From Cherax quadricarinatus (Eukaryota > Arthropoda > Malacostraca > Decapoda > Parastacidae), in assembly GCF_038502225.1 (NCBI RefSeq), contig NC_091300.1, positions 47,055,613-47,119,612 on the forward strand: a stretch of DNA of 64,000 bases. Reading direction: 5' to 3'. The stretch's first letter is position 1. Every line of letters begins with the position of its first letter. The position numbers and the translations under genes were made by a program. This document shows, one piece after another, positions 42,801 to 55,612 of this stretch. The notes beneath the pieces were generated by a model, which was given only the letters and a program-made list of their open reading frames with translations, was not told the DNA's origin and ran no database searches.

Positions 42801-45800
42801 TACTGTGGAACCACTGATGTGAGACACTGTGAACCACTGATGTGAGACACTGTGAACCACTGATGTGAGACACTGTGAACCACTGATGTGAGGCACTGTG
42901 AACCACTGATGTGAGACACTGTGAACCACTGATGTGAGACACTGTGAACCACTGATGTGAGGCACTGTGAACCACTGATGTGAGACACTGTGAACCACTG
43001 ATGTGAGACACTGTGAACCACTGATGTGAGACACTGTGAACCATTGATGTGAGGCACTGTGGACCACTGATGTGAGGCACTGTGAACCACTGATGTGAGA
43101 CACTGTGAACCACTGATGTGAGGCACTGTGGACCACTGATGTGAGGCACTGTGAACCACTGATGTGAGGCACTGTGAACCACTGATGTGAGGCACTGTGA
43201 ACCACTGATGTGAGGCACTGTGAACCACTGATGTGAGGCACTGTGAACCACTGATGTGAGACACTGTGAACCACTGATGTGAGGCACTGTGAACCACTGA
43301 TGTGAGGCACTGTGAACCACTGATGTGAGACACTGTGAACCACTGATGTGAGGCACTGTGAACCACTGATGTGAGACACTGTGAACCACTGATGTGAGGC
43401 ACTGTGAACCACTGATGTGAGGCACTGTGAACCACTGATGTGAGGCACTGTGAACCACTGATGTGAAGCACTGTGAACCACTGATGTGAAGCACTGTGAA
43501 CCACTGATGTGAGGCACTGTGAACCACTGATGTGAGGCACTGTGAACCACTGATGTGAGGCACTGTGAACCACTGATGTGAAGCACTGTGAACCACTGAT
43601 GTGAAGCACTGTGAACCACTGATGTGAAGCACTGTGAACCACTGATGTGAGACACTGTGAACCACTGATGTGAAGCACTGTGAACCACTGATGTGAAGCA
43701 CTGTGAACCACTGATGTGAAGCACTGTGAACCACTGATGTGAAGCACTGTGAACCACTGATGTGAGGCACTGTGAACCACTGTAAACCACTGATGTGACT
43801 GGCACTGTGAACCACTGATGTGAGGCACTGTGAACCACTGATGTGAGGCACTGTGAACCACTGATGTGAGGCACTGTGAACCACTGATGTGAGGCACTGT
43901 GAACCACTGATGTGAGGCACTGTGAACCACTGATGTGAGGCACTGTGAACCACTGATGTGAAGCACTGTGAACCATTGATGTGCACTGTGAACCACTGAT
44001 GTGAGGCACTGTGAACCACTGATGTGAGGCACTGTGAACCACTGATGTGAGGCACTGTGAACCACTGATGTGAGGCACTGTGAACCACTGATGTGAAGCA
44101 CTGTGAACCACTGATGTGAAGCACTGTGAACCACTGATGTGAGGCACTGTGAACCACTGATGTGAGGCACTGTGAACCACTGATGTGAAGCACTGTGAAC
44201 CACTGATGTGAAGCACTGTGAACCACTGATGTGAAGCACTGTAAACCACTGATGTGAAGCACTGTGAACCACTGATGTGAAGCACTGTGAACCACTGATG
44301 TGAAGCACTGTGAACCACTGATGTGAAGCACTGTGAACCACTGATGTGAGGCACTGTGAACCACTGATGTGAGGCACTGTGAACCACTGATGTGAGGCAC
44401 TGTGAACCACTGATGTGAGGCACTGTGAACCACTGATGTGAGGCACTGTGAACCACTCATGTGAGGCACTGTGAACAACTGATGTGAGGCACTGTGAACC
44501 ACTGATGTGAGGCACTGTGAACCACTGATGTGAGGCACTGTGAACCACTGATGTGAGGCACTGTGAACCACTGATGTGAGGCACTGTGAACCACTGATGT
44601 GAGGCACTGTGAACCACTGATGTGAGGCACTGTGAACCACTGATGTGACTGTGCACTGTCAGACACTGCGAACCACTGATGTGAGGCACTGTGAACCACT
44701 GATGTGAGGCACTGTGAACACACTGATGTGAAGCACTGTGAACCACTGATGTGAAGCACTGTGAACCACTGATGAGAGACACTGTGAACCACTGATGTCA
44801 GGCACTGTGAACCACTGATGTGAAGCACTGTGAACCACTGATGTGAAGCACTGTGAACCACTGATGTGAAGCACTGTGAACCACTGATGTGAAGCACTGT
44901 GAACCACTGATGTGAAGCACTGTGAACCACTGATGTGAGACACTGTGAACCACTGATGTGAAGCACTGTGAACCACTGATGTGAAGCACTGTGAACCACT
45001 GATGTGAAGCACTGTGAACCACTGATGTGAGACACTGTGAACCACTGATGTGAAGCACTGTGAACCACTGATGTGAAGCACTGTGAACCACTGATGTGAA
45101 GCACTGTGAACCACTGATGTGAGACACTGTGAACCACTGATGTGAGGCACTGTGAACCACTGATGTGAGACACTGTGAACCACTGATGTGAGACACTGTG
45201 AACCACTGATGTGAAGCACTGTGAACCACTGATGTGAAGCACTGTGAACCACTGATGTGAAGCACTGTGAACCACTGATGTGAGACACTGTCATCCACTG
45301 ATGTGAGGCACTGTGAACCACTGATGTGAGACACTGTGAACCACTGATGTGAGGCACTGTGAACCACTGATGTGAGACACTGTGAACCACTGATGTGAAG
45401 CACTGTGAACCACTGATGTGAGGCACTGTGAACCACTGATGTGAGGCACTGTGAACCACTGACGTGAGACACTGTGAACCACTGATGTGAAGCACTGTGA
45501 ACCACTGATGTGCACTGTGAACCACTGATGTGAGACACTGTGAACCACGGATGTGAGGCACTGTGAACCACTGATGTGAGACACTGTGAACCACTGATGT
45601 GAGGCACTGTGAACCACTGATGTGAACCACTGATGTGAGCACTGTGAACCACTGATGTGAGACACTGTGAACCACTGATGTGAGACACTGTGAACAACTG
45701 ATGTGAGGCACTGTGTGAGACACTGTGAACCACTGATGTGAAGCACTGTGAACCACTGATGTGAGACACTGTGAACCACTGATGTGAGACACTGTGAACC

Positions 45801-48800
45801 ACTGATATGAAACACTGTGAACCACTGATGTGAGACACTGTGAACCACTGATGTGAGACACTGTGAACCACTGATGTGAGACACTGTGAACCACTGATGT
45901 GAGACACTGTGAACCACTGATGTGAGACACTGTGAACCACTGATGTGAAGCACTGTGAACCACTGATGTGAGACACTGTGAACCACTGATGTGAGACACT
46001 GTGAACCACTGATGTGAAGCACTGTGAACCACTGATGTGAAGCACTGTGAACCACTGATGTGAGACACTGTGAACCACTGATGTGAAGCACTGTGAACCA
46101 CTGACGTGAAGCACTGTGAACCACTGACGTGAAGCACTCCGAACCACTGATGTGAGACACTGCGAACCACTGATGTGAAGCACTGTGAACCACTGATGTG
46201 AAGCACTGTGAACCACTGATGTGTGACACTGTGAATCACTGATGTGAAGCACTGTGAACCACTTATGTGAACCACTGTGAACCACTGATGTGAGACACTG
46301 TGAACCACTGATGTGAAGCACTGTGAACCACTGATGTGAGAGACTGTGAACCACTGATGTGAAGCACTGTAAACCACTGATGTGAAGCACTGTGAACCAC
46401 TGACGTGAAGATCTGTGAACCACTGATGTGAGACACTGTGAACCACTGATGTGAAGCACTGTGAACCACTGATGTGAGACACTGTGAAACACTGATGTGA
46501 AGCACTGTGAACCACTGATGTGAAGCACTGTGAACCACTGATGTGAAGCACTGTGAACCACTGATGTGAGACACTGTGAACCACTGACGTGAAGTACTGT
46601 GAACCAATGATGTGAGACACTGTGAACCACTGATGTGAAGCACTGTGAACCACTGATGTGAAGCACTGTGAACCACTGATTTGAAGCACTGTGAACCACT
46701 GATGTGAGACACTGTGAACCACTGATGTGAAGCACTGTGAACCACTGATGTGAAGCACTGTGAACCACTGATGTGAGACACTGTGAACCACTGATGTGAA
46801 GCACTGTGAACCACTGATGTGAAGCACTGTAAACCACTGATGTGAAGCACTGTGAACCATTTATGTGAGACACTGTGAACCATTGATGTGAAGCACTGTG
46901 AGCCACTGATGTGAAACACTGTAAACCACTGATGTGAGACACTGAGAACCACTGATGTGAAGCAGTGTGAACCACTGATGTGAGACACTGTGAACCACTG
47001 ATGTGAAGCACTGTGAGCCACTGACGTGAAGCACTGTGAACCACTGATGTGAAGCACTGTGAACCACTGACGTGAGGCACTGTGAACCACTGATGTGAGA
47101 CACTGTGAACCACTGATGTGAGACTCTGTGAACCACTGATGTGAAACACTGTAAACCACTGATGTGAAGCACTGTGAACCACTGATGTGAAGCACTGTGA
47201 ATCACTGATGTGAGACACTGTTAACCACTGATGTGAAGCACTGTGAACCAGTGATGTGAAGCACTGTGAACCACTGATGTGAAGCACTGTGAACCACTGA
47301 TGTGAAATACTGTGAACCACTGATGTGAGACACTGTGAACCACTGATGTGAGACACTGTGAACCACTGATGTGAAGCACTGTGAACCACTGACGTGAAGC
47401 ACTGTGAACCACTGATGTGAGACAATGAACTATTGATGTGAGACACTGTGAACCACTGATATGAAGCACTGTGAATCACTGATGTGAAGCACTGTGAACC
47501 ACTGATGTGAAGCATTGTAAACCACTGATGTAAAGCACTGTGAACCACTGATGTGAAGCACTGTGAACCACTGATGTGAAGCACCCTAAACCACTGATGC
47601 GAAGCATTGTGAACCACTGATGTGAAGCACTGTGAACCACTGATGTGAAGCACTGTGAACCACTGATGTGAGGCACTGTGAACCACTGATGTGAGACACT
47701 GTGAACCACTGATGTGAGACACTGTGAGCCTCTGATGTGAGACACTGCGAACCACTGATGTGAAGCACCGTAAACCACTGATGCGAAGCACTGTGAATCA
47801 CTGATGTGAAGCACCGTAAACCACTGATGCGAAGCACTTTGAACCAATTATGTGAAGCACTGTGAACCACTGATGTGAAGCACTGTGAACCACTGATGTG
47901 AGGCACTGTGAACCACTGATGTGAGACACTGAACCACTGATGTGAGACACTGTGATCCACTGATGTGAGACACTGTGAACCACTGATGTAAAGCACTGTG
48001 AACCACTGACGTGAAGCACTGTGAACCACTGATGTGAGACACTGAACCACTGATGTGAGGCACTGTGAACCACTGATGTGAAGCACTGTGAACCACTGAT
48101 GTGAAGCACTGTGAACCACTGATGTATTACACTGAACCTCTGATGTGAGACACTGTGAACCACTGATGTGAGACACTGTGAACCACTTATGTGAGACACT
48201 GTGAACCACTGATGTGAGACACTGTGAACCACTGATGTGAGACACTGTGAACCACTTATGTGAGACACTGTGAACCACTGATGTGAGACACTGTGAACCA
48301 CTGATGTGAGACACTGTGAACCACTGATGTGAGACACTGTGTACCACTGATGTGAGACACTGTGAACCACTGATGTGAGACACTGTGAACCACTGATGTG
48401 AGACACTGTGAACCACTGATGTGAGACACTGTGAACCACTGATGTGAGGCTCTGTGGACCACTGATGTGAGACACTGTGAACCACTGATGTGAGACACTG
48501 TGAACCACTGATGTGAGACACTGTGAACCACTGATGTGAGACACTGTGAACCACTGATGTGAGACACTGTGAACCACTGATGTGAGACACTGTGAACCAC
48601 TGATGTGAGACACTGTGAACCACTGATGTGAGGCACTTTGAACCACTGATGTGAGACACTGTGAACCACTGATGTGAGACACTGTGAACCACTGATGTGA
48701 GACACTGTGAACCACTGATGTGAGACATTGTGAACCACTGATGTGAGACACTGAACCACTGATGTGAGACACTGTGAACCACTGATGTGAGACACTGTGA

Positions 48801-51408
48801 ACCACTGATGAGAGACACTGTGAACCACTGATGTGAGACACTGTGAACCACTGCTGTGAGACACTGTGAACCACTGATGTGAGACACTGTGAACCACTGA
48901 TGTGAGACACTGTGAACCACTGATGTGAGACACTGTGAACCACTGATGTGAGACACTGTGAACCACTGATGTGAGGCACTGTGAACCACTGATGTGTGAC
49001 ACTGTAAACCACTGATGTGAGACACTGTGAGCCACTGATAAGAGACACTGCGTACCACTGATGTGAAGCACCGTAAACCACTGATGTGAAGCACTGTGAA
49101 ACACTGATGTGAAGCACCGTAAACCACTCATGCGAAGCACTTTGAACCAATTATGTGAAGCACTGTGAACCACTGATGTGAAGCACTGTGAACCACTGAT
49201 GTGAGGCACTGTGAACCACTGATGTGAGACACTGTGAACCACTGATGTGAGACACTGTGAACCACTGATGTGAGACACTGTGAACCACTGATGTGAAGCA
49301 CTGTGAACCACTGAAGTGAAGCACTGTGAACCACTGATGTGAGACACTGAACCACTGATGTGAGGCACTGTGAACCACTGATGTGAAGCACTGTGAACCA
49401 CTGATGTGAAGCACTGTGAACCACTGATGTGAAGCACTGTAACCCACTGATGTGAAGCACTGTGAACCACTGATGTGAAGCACTGTAAACCACTGATGCG
49501 AAGCACTGTGAACCACTGATGTGAAGCACTGTGAACCACTGATGTGAAGCACTGTGAACCAATTATGTGAAGCACTGTGAACCATTGCTGTGAAGCACTG
49601 TGAACCACTTATGTGAAACACTGTGAACCACTGATATGAAGCACTGTGAGCCACTGATGTGAAGCACTGTGAACCACTGATGTGAAGCACTGTGAACCAC
49701 TGATGTGGAGCACTGTGAACCAATGATGTGAAGCACTGTGAACCACTGATGTGAAGCACTGTGAACCACTGATGTGAAGCACTTTGAACCACTGATGTGA
49801 AGCACTGTGAACCACTGATGTGAGGCACTTTGAGCCACTGATGTGAGGCACTGTGAACTTTTGATGTGAGGCACTGTGAACCACTGGTGTGAGACACTGT
49901 GAACCACTGATGTGAGACACTGTGAACTATTGACACGAGACACTGTGAACCTCTGCTGTGAGACTCTATGAACCACTGATGTGAGACTCTGCAAACCACT
50001 GATGTGAAATCCTGTGAACCACTGATGTGAGACACTGTGAACCACTGACGTGAGACACTGTGAACCTCTGATGTGAGACACTGTGAACCACTGATGTGAG
50101 ACTCTGCAAACCACTGATGTGAGACCCTGTGAACCACTGATGTGAGACACTGTGAACCACTGACATGAGACACTGTGAACCACTGATGTAAGACACCGTG
50201 AACCACTGATGCGATGCACTGTGAACCTTTGATGTTTGACACTGAACCTGTGGTGTGAAGCACTGTGAACCACTGACATGAGGCACTGTGAACCATTGAT
50301 GTGAGACACTGTGAACCTTTGATGTGAGACACTTTGAGCCTGTGATGTGAGACATTGTGAACCACTGAAATGAGGCACTGTGAACCACCGATGTGATACA
50401 CTGTGATGTATTACACTGAACCACTGATGTAAGACACTGTGAACCTTTGATATGAGACGCTGTGAACCATTGTGATACACTGTGAACCATTGATGTGGCA
50501 CACTCTGAACCACTGATGTATTACACTGAACCTCTGATGTGAGACACTGTGAACCACTGATGTGAGACACTGTGAACCACTGATGTGAGACACTGTGAAC
50601 CACTGATGTGAGACACTGTGAACCACTGATGTGAGACACTGTGAACCACTGATGTGAGATACTGTGAACCACTGATGTGAAGCACTGTGAACCACTGATG
50701 TGAGACACTGTGAACCACTGATGTGAGACACTGTGAACCTTTGATGTGAGACACTTTGAGCCTGTGATGTGAGACATTGTGAACCACTGAAATGAGGCAC
50801 TGTGAACCACCGATGTGATACACTGTGATGTATTACACTGAACCACTGATGTAAGACACTGTGAACCTTTGATATGAGACGCTGTGAACCATTGTGATAC
50901 ACTGTGAACCATTGATGTGGCACACTCTGAACCACTGATGTATTACACTGAACCTCTGATGTGAGACACTGTGAACCACTGATGTGAGACACTGTGAACC
51001 ACTGATGTGAGACACTGTGAACCACTGATGTGAGACACTGTGAACCACTGATGTGAGACACTGTGAACCACTGATGTGAGACACTGTGAACCACTGATGT
51101 GAGACACTGTGAACCACTGATGTGAAGCACTGTGAACCACTGATGTGAGACACTGTGAACCACTGATGTGAGACACTGTGAACCACTGATGTTAGACACT
51201 GTGAACCACTGATGTGAGACACTGTGAACCACTGATGTGAGACACTGTGAACCACTGATGTTAGACACTGTGAACCACTGATGTTAGACACTGTGAACCA
51301 CTGATGTTAGACACTGTGAACCACTGATGTGAGACACTGTGAACCACTGATGTGAGACACTGTGAACCACTGATGTTAGACACTGTGAACCACTGATGTG
51401 AGACACTG
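39818..51408. repeat. 23-bp satellite array, about 504 units (11.6 kb)
   Basis: Core CACTGATGTGAGGCACTGTG plus AAC. Three unit types differ at one dinucleotide: TGTGAGGC, TGTGAGAC and TGTGAAGC. GGC and its partner ACAGTG dominate at 39.8-44.6 kb, AAGC at 44.8-47.8 kb and GAC at 47.9-51.4 kb, with decayed units at 49.8-50.5 kb. Occasional short or long units shift the phase. On the minus strand the unit has no stop in any frame, and three units (69 bp) encode 23 residues, so all three frames are open and give overlapping 'proteins' of up to 1,740 residues (WFTVPHISGSQCLTS repeats). These are not genes. Confidence 0.98.
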
Positions 51409-52316
51409 AAGGACTTCTAGCTCATTTAATCATATACTTAAACACAAAGGAAGACTTACTAAGTAATAGCAAATGTACTAAAAATTCCCTCTTGCTGTTT
51501 GTCGTACAATAACTGAATGAAGTTTTTATGATGAGTTTTTTAAATTTCAATTATGTATTTACCTATAAAGATTGTCCCAATTAGCAATTTTTATTACTAA
51601 ATATATTGTGATTTTGATTATCGTGTGATAACTTCAGAATGTCTCCCCAGATCATCCTCTCTCCATGCTAGCGTAAATTATATAGGTCGGGCTGGTCTAT
51701 GCTCAAGCGCCAGTTTGTTAACTTTTGTAATGAAACTGGGAGAATTTAACTATTCTTTTTTTTATATAATTCATAAATGTTTTATCGGGTCAGTTTCAGA
51801 CTTTCTGTGCTGGTGTAATACACAAGTAACCAGCACGTAGTAGAGAGGAGCTTACGACGACCTTTCTGTCTGAATTTGTTAGTGGTTAAAGTCGGACCGA
51901 AACGTTGTCATAGTCTCTTCTCTCTCTATTATTCCTGTCATTGTGTAGTTTACTCAAATAATGCTTTCATATTGCTATTAGGCATCATAAATCCCATTTT
52001 CTGAATTATCTTAACCACACTGGGGATATTGTTATGATATATGTCGAAAACATGTATGATACTTGTTATTCGGCCTCAGAGATGTGCAAATAAAAGATAA
52101 AAGAGAAAACTTAGCTGAAAAATATTAAAAACTTATTTTATGGTACTTTTAGAACGACCATCGAAATTGTTACCCATCAAAAAGTAAAAAAAATATTTTC
52201 ACTATATTTTAACATCTATCATTTTTTTCTTGTTATAATTTTAACCAGTTACAAGAGTGTTGTTTCATAATTTATGTAATATAGAGTCTAAGGGTTCGTG
52301 AAACATGGATGAAGGC
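51409..52316. other. Spacer between 23-bp and 54-bp arrays, with a Penelope-type hairpin
   Basis: AT-rich non-coding sequence. Apart from the hairpin at 51,825-51,960, nothing is recognised. Confidence 0.5.
51825..51960. mobile_element. Palindromic Penelope-type terminal sequence
   Basis: The left half ('tagagaggagcttacgacga', then 'cctttctgtctgaattt') and the reversed right half ('tagagagagaagagactatg', then 'acaacgtttcggtccgactt') are the same sequence head-to-head, each matching the terminus of the insertion at 17,745-17,815. The right half keeps 'gtcggaccgaaacgttgtc'. This is the second palindromic unit of this type in the window. Confidence 0.55.
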
Positions 52317-55062
52317 AATGCACTGCATTACAAGCCTGATAATAACCCTGGCCACTGAGGTCAGTAATACAATGCACTGCATTACAAGTCTGGTAATAAC
52401 CCTGGCCACTGAGGTCAGTTACAATGCACTGCATTACAAGCCTGATAATAACCCTGGCCACTGAGGTCAGTAACACAATGCACTGCATTACAAGCCTGAT
52501 AATAACCCTGGCCACTGAGGTCAGTTAAAATGCACTGCATTACAAGCCTGGTAATAACACTGGCCACTGAGGTCAGTAACACAATGCACTGCATTACAAG
52601 CCTGGTAATAACCCTGGCCACTGAGGTCAGTTACAATGCACTGCATTACAAGCCTGGTAATAACCCTGGCCACTGAGGTCAGTAATACAATGCACTGCAT
52701 TACAAGCCTGGTAATAACCCTGGCCACTGAGGTCAGTTACAATGCACTGCATTACAAGCCTGATAATAACCCTGGCCACTGAGGTCAGTAACACAATGCA
52801 CTGCATTACAAGCCTGATAATAACCCTGGCCACTGAGGTTAGTAACACAATGCACTGCATTACAAGCCTGATAATAACCCTGGCCACTGAGGTTAGTAAC
52901 ACAATGCACTGCATTACAAGCCTGATAATAACCCTGGCCACTGAGGTCAGTAACACAATGCACTGCATTACAAGCCTGATAATAACCCTGGCCACTGAGG
53001 TCACTAACACAATGCACTGCATTACAAGCCTGATAATAACCCCGGCCACTGAGGTCAGTAACACAATGCACTGCATTACAAGCCTGGTAATAACACTGGC
53101 CACTGAGGTCAGTAACACAATGCACTGCATTACAAGCCTGATAATAACCCCGCCCACTGAGGTCAGTAATACAATGCACTGCATTACAAGCCTGGTAATA
53201 ACACTGGCCACTGAGGTCAGTAACACAATGCACTGCATTACAAGCCTGATAATAACCCCGCCCACTGAGGTCAGTAACACAATGCACTGCATTACAAGCC
53301 TGGTAATAACCCTGGTCACTGAGGTCAGTAACACAATGCACTGCATTACAAGCCTGGTAATAACCCTGGTCACTGAGGTCAGTAACACAATGCACTGCAT
53401 TACAAGCCTGATAATAACCCCGCACACTGAGGTCAGTAACACAATGCACTGCATTACAAGCCTGGTAATAACCCTAGCCACTGAGGTCAGTAACACAATG
53501 CACTGCATTACAAGCCTGGTAATAACCCTGGCCACTGAGGTCAGTAACACAATGCACAGCATTACAAGCCTGGTAATAACCCTGGCCACTGAGGTCAGTA
53601 ACACAATGCACTGCATTACAAGCCTGGTAATAACCCTAGCCACTGAGGTCAGTAACACAATGCACTGCATTACAAGCCTGGTAATAACCCTAGCCACTGA
53701 GGTCAGTAACACAATGCACTGCATTACAAGCCTGGTAATAACCCTGGCCACTGAGATCAGTAACACAATGCACTGCATTACAAGCCTGGTAATAACCCTG
53801 GCCACTGAGGTCAGTAACACAATGCATTGCATTACAAGCCTGGTAATAACACTGGCCACTGAGGTCAGTAACACAATGCACTGCATTACAAGCCTGGTAA
53901 TAACCCTGGCCACTGAGGTCAGTAACACAATGCATTGCATTACAAGCCTGGTAATAACACTGGCCACTGAGGTCAGTAACACAATGCACTGCATTACAAG
54001 CCTGGTAATAACCCTGGCCACTGAGGTCAGTAACACAATGCATTGCATTACAAGCCTGGTAATAACACTGGCCACTGAGGTCAGTAACACAATGCACTGC
54101 ATTACAAGCCTGGTAATAACCCTGGCCACTGAGGTCAGTAACACAATGCACTGCATTACAAGCCTGGTAATAACACTGGCCACTGAGGTCAGTAACACAA
54201 TGCACTGCATTACAAGCCTGGTAATAACCCTGGCCACTGAGGTCAGTAACACAATGCACTGCATTACAAGCCTGGTAATAACACTGGCCACTGAGGTCAG
54301 TAACACAATGCACTGCATTACAAGCCTGGTAATAACCCTGGCCACTGAGGTCAGTAACACAATGCATTGCATTACAAGCCTGGTAATAACCCTGGCCACT
54401 GAAGTCAGTAACACAATGCACTGCATCACAAGCCTGATAATAACACTGGCCACTGAGGTCAGTAATACAATGCACTGCATTACAAGCCTGGTAATAACCC
54501 TGGCCACTGAGGTCAGTAATACAATGCACTGCATTACAAGCCTGGTAATAACCCTGGCCACTGAGGTCAGTAATACAATGCACTGCATTACAAGCCTGAT
54601 AATAACACTGGCCACTGAGGTCAGTAATACAATGCACTGCATTACAAGCCTGGTAATAACCCTGGCCACTGAGGTCAGTAATACAATGCACTGCATTACA
54701 AGCCTGGTAATAACCCTGGCCACTGAGGTCAGTAATACAATGCACTGCATTACAAGCCTGATAATAACACTGGCCACTGAGGTCAGTAATACAATGCACT
54801 GCATTACAAGCCTGGTAATAACCCTGGCCACTGAGGTCAGTAATACAATGCACTGCATTACAAGCCTGGTAATAACCCTGGCCACTGAGGTCAGTAATAC
54901 AATGCACTGCATCACAAGCCTGGTAATAACCCTGGCCACTGAGGTCAGTAATACAATGCACTGCATCACAAGCCTGGTAATAACCCTGGCCACTGAGGTC
55001 AGTAATACAATGCACTGCATCACAAGCCTGGTAATAACCCTGGCCACTGAGGTCAGTAACAC
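52317..55062. repeat. 54/52-bp satellite, 51 units with higher-order structure
   Basis: Core AATGCACTGCATTACAAGCC then 'tggtaataaccctggccact' and 'gaggtcagtaacac'. The first 424 bp are four dimers of 54 + 52 bp (106 bp); from 52,741 to 55,062 there are exactly 43 units of 54 bp. Units at 53,821-54,360 alternate in a 108-bp dimer pattern, and 54,415-54,900 is three copies of a 162-bp trimer. AATGCACTGCATT is a near-palindrome. Frames stay open on both strands (plus 785 aa, minus 811 and 487 aa) because 54 is divisible by three; these are not genes. Confidence 0.97.
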
Positions 55063-55229
55063 TTATTATCACAACAATGGGACTGTGTACTCGCAGTAGT
55101 ACTGGAGTTAACACCAAAAAATTAACATCATTGTCAATACGCAAGTTTAACAAGAATTGAATAGGTTCAGGAAGGTTAACTGTTAAATATATTTATATTT
55201 ATTCTGTATCTAAATGGAGAGAGCTGGAT

Positions 55230-55378
55230 AGATACATAACGTTAGTGGTGGATCAGCCGGGCTGAAGTTCGTATGGTGGAGTACATGCGGCCAGCAGTAA
55301 CAACCTCGTTGATCAAACCCTGATCCACCGGAAGGCCAGGTCATGGACCGGGCCCCGGGAGCGTTGATTCCCTAATAC
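55230..55378. mobile_element. SINE-like repeat whose tail is the 12-bp minisatellite
   Basis: 'ggtggatcagccgggctg', 'gatccaccggaaggccaggt' and 'gaccgggccccgggagcg' followed by 'ccaggtaaacct' resemble a dispersed decapod repeat that I recall, which ends in short CCAGGTAA-type units. Recognition is from memory. Confidence 0.45.
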
Positions 55379-55555
55379 CCTCCAGGTAAACCTCCAGGTA
55401 AACCTCCAGGTAAACCTCCAGGTAAACCTCCAGGTAAACCTCCAGGTAAACCTCCAGGTAAACCTCCAGGTAAACCTCCAGGTAAACCTCCAAGTAAACC
55501 TCCAGGTAAACCTCCAGGTAAACCTCCAGGTAAACCTCCAGGTAAACCTCCAGGC
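55379..55555. repeat. 12-bp minisatellite, about 14 units
   Basis: Unit CCAGGTAAACCT, one variant unit with 'ccaagtaaa'. It appears to be an expansion of the preceding repeat's tail. The apparent peptides GGLP and WRFT are trivial. Confidence 0.95.
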
Positions 55556-55612
55556 AGGTACATAAATCTGGTTACAAATATATTTTAACTGTACAGTCAC
55601 GAAATTCGAAAA

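Noticed and set aside
39560..51291. Many long overlapping open frames (up to 1,740 codons) on the minus strand
   Set aside because: They follow from a 23-bp unit without stops. All frames give the same peptide shifted, and there is no start context, splice signal or domain.
52288..55153. Long frames on both strands (785, 811, 487 codons)
   Set aside because: A 54-bp period divisible by three keeps frames open on both strands; no independent evidence of a gene.
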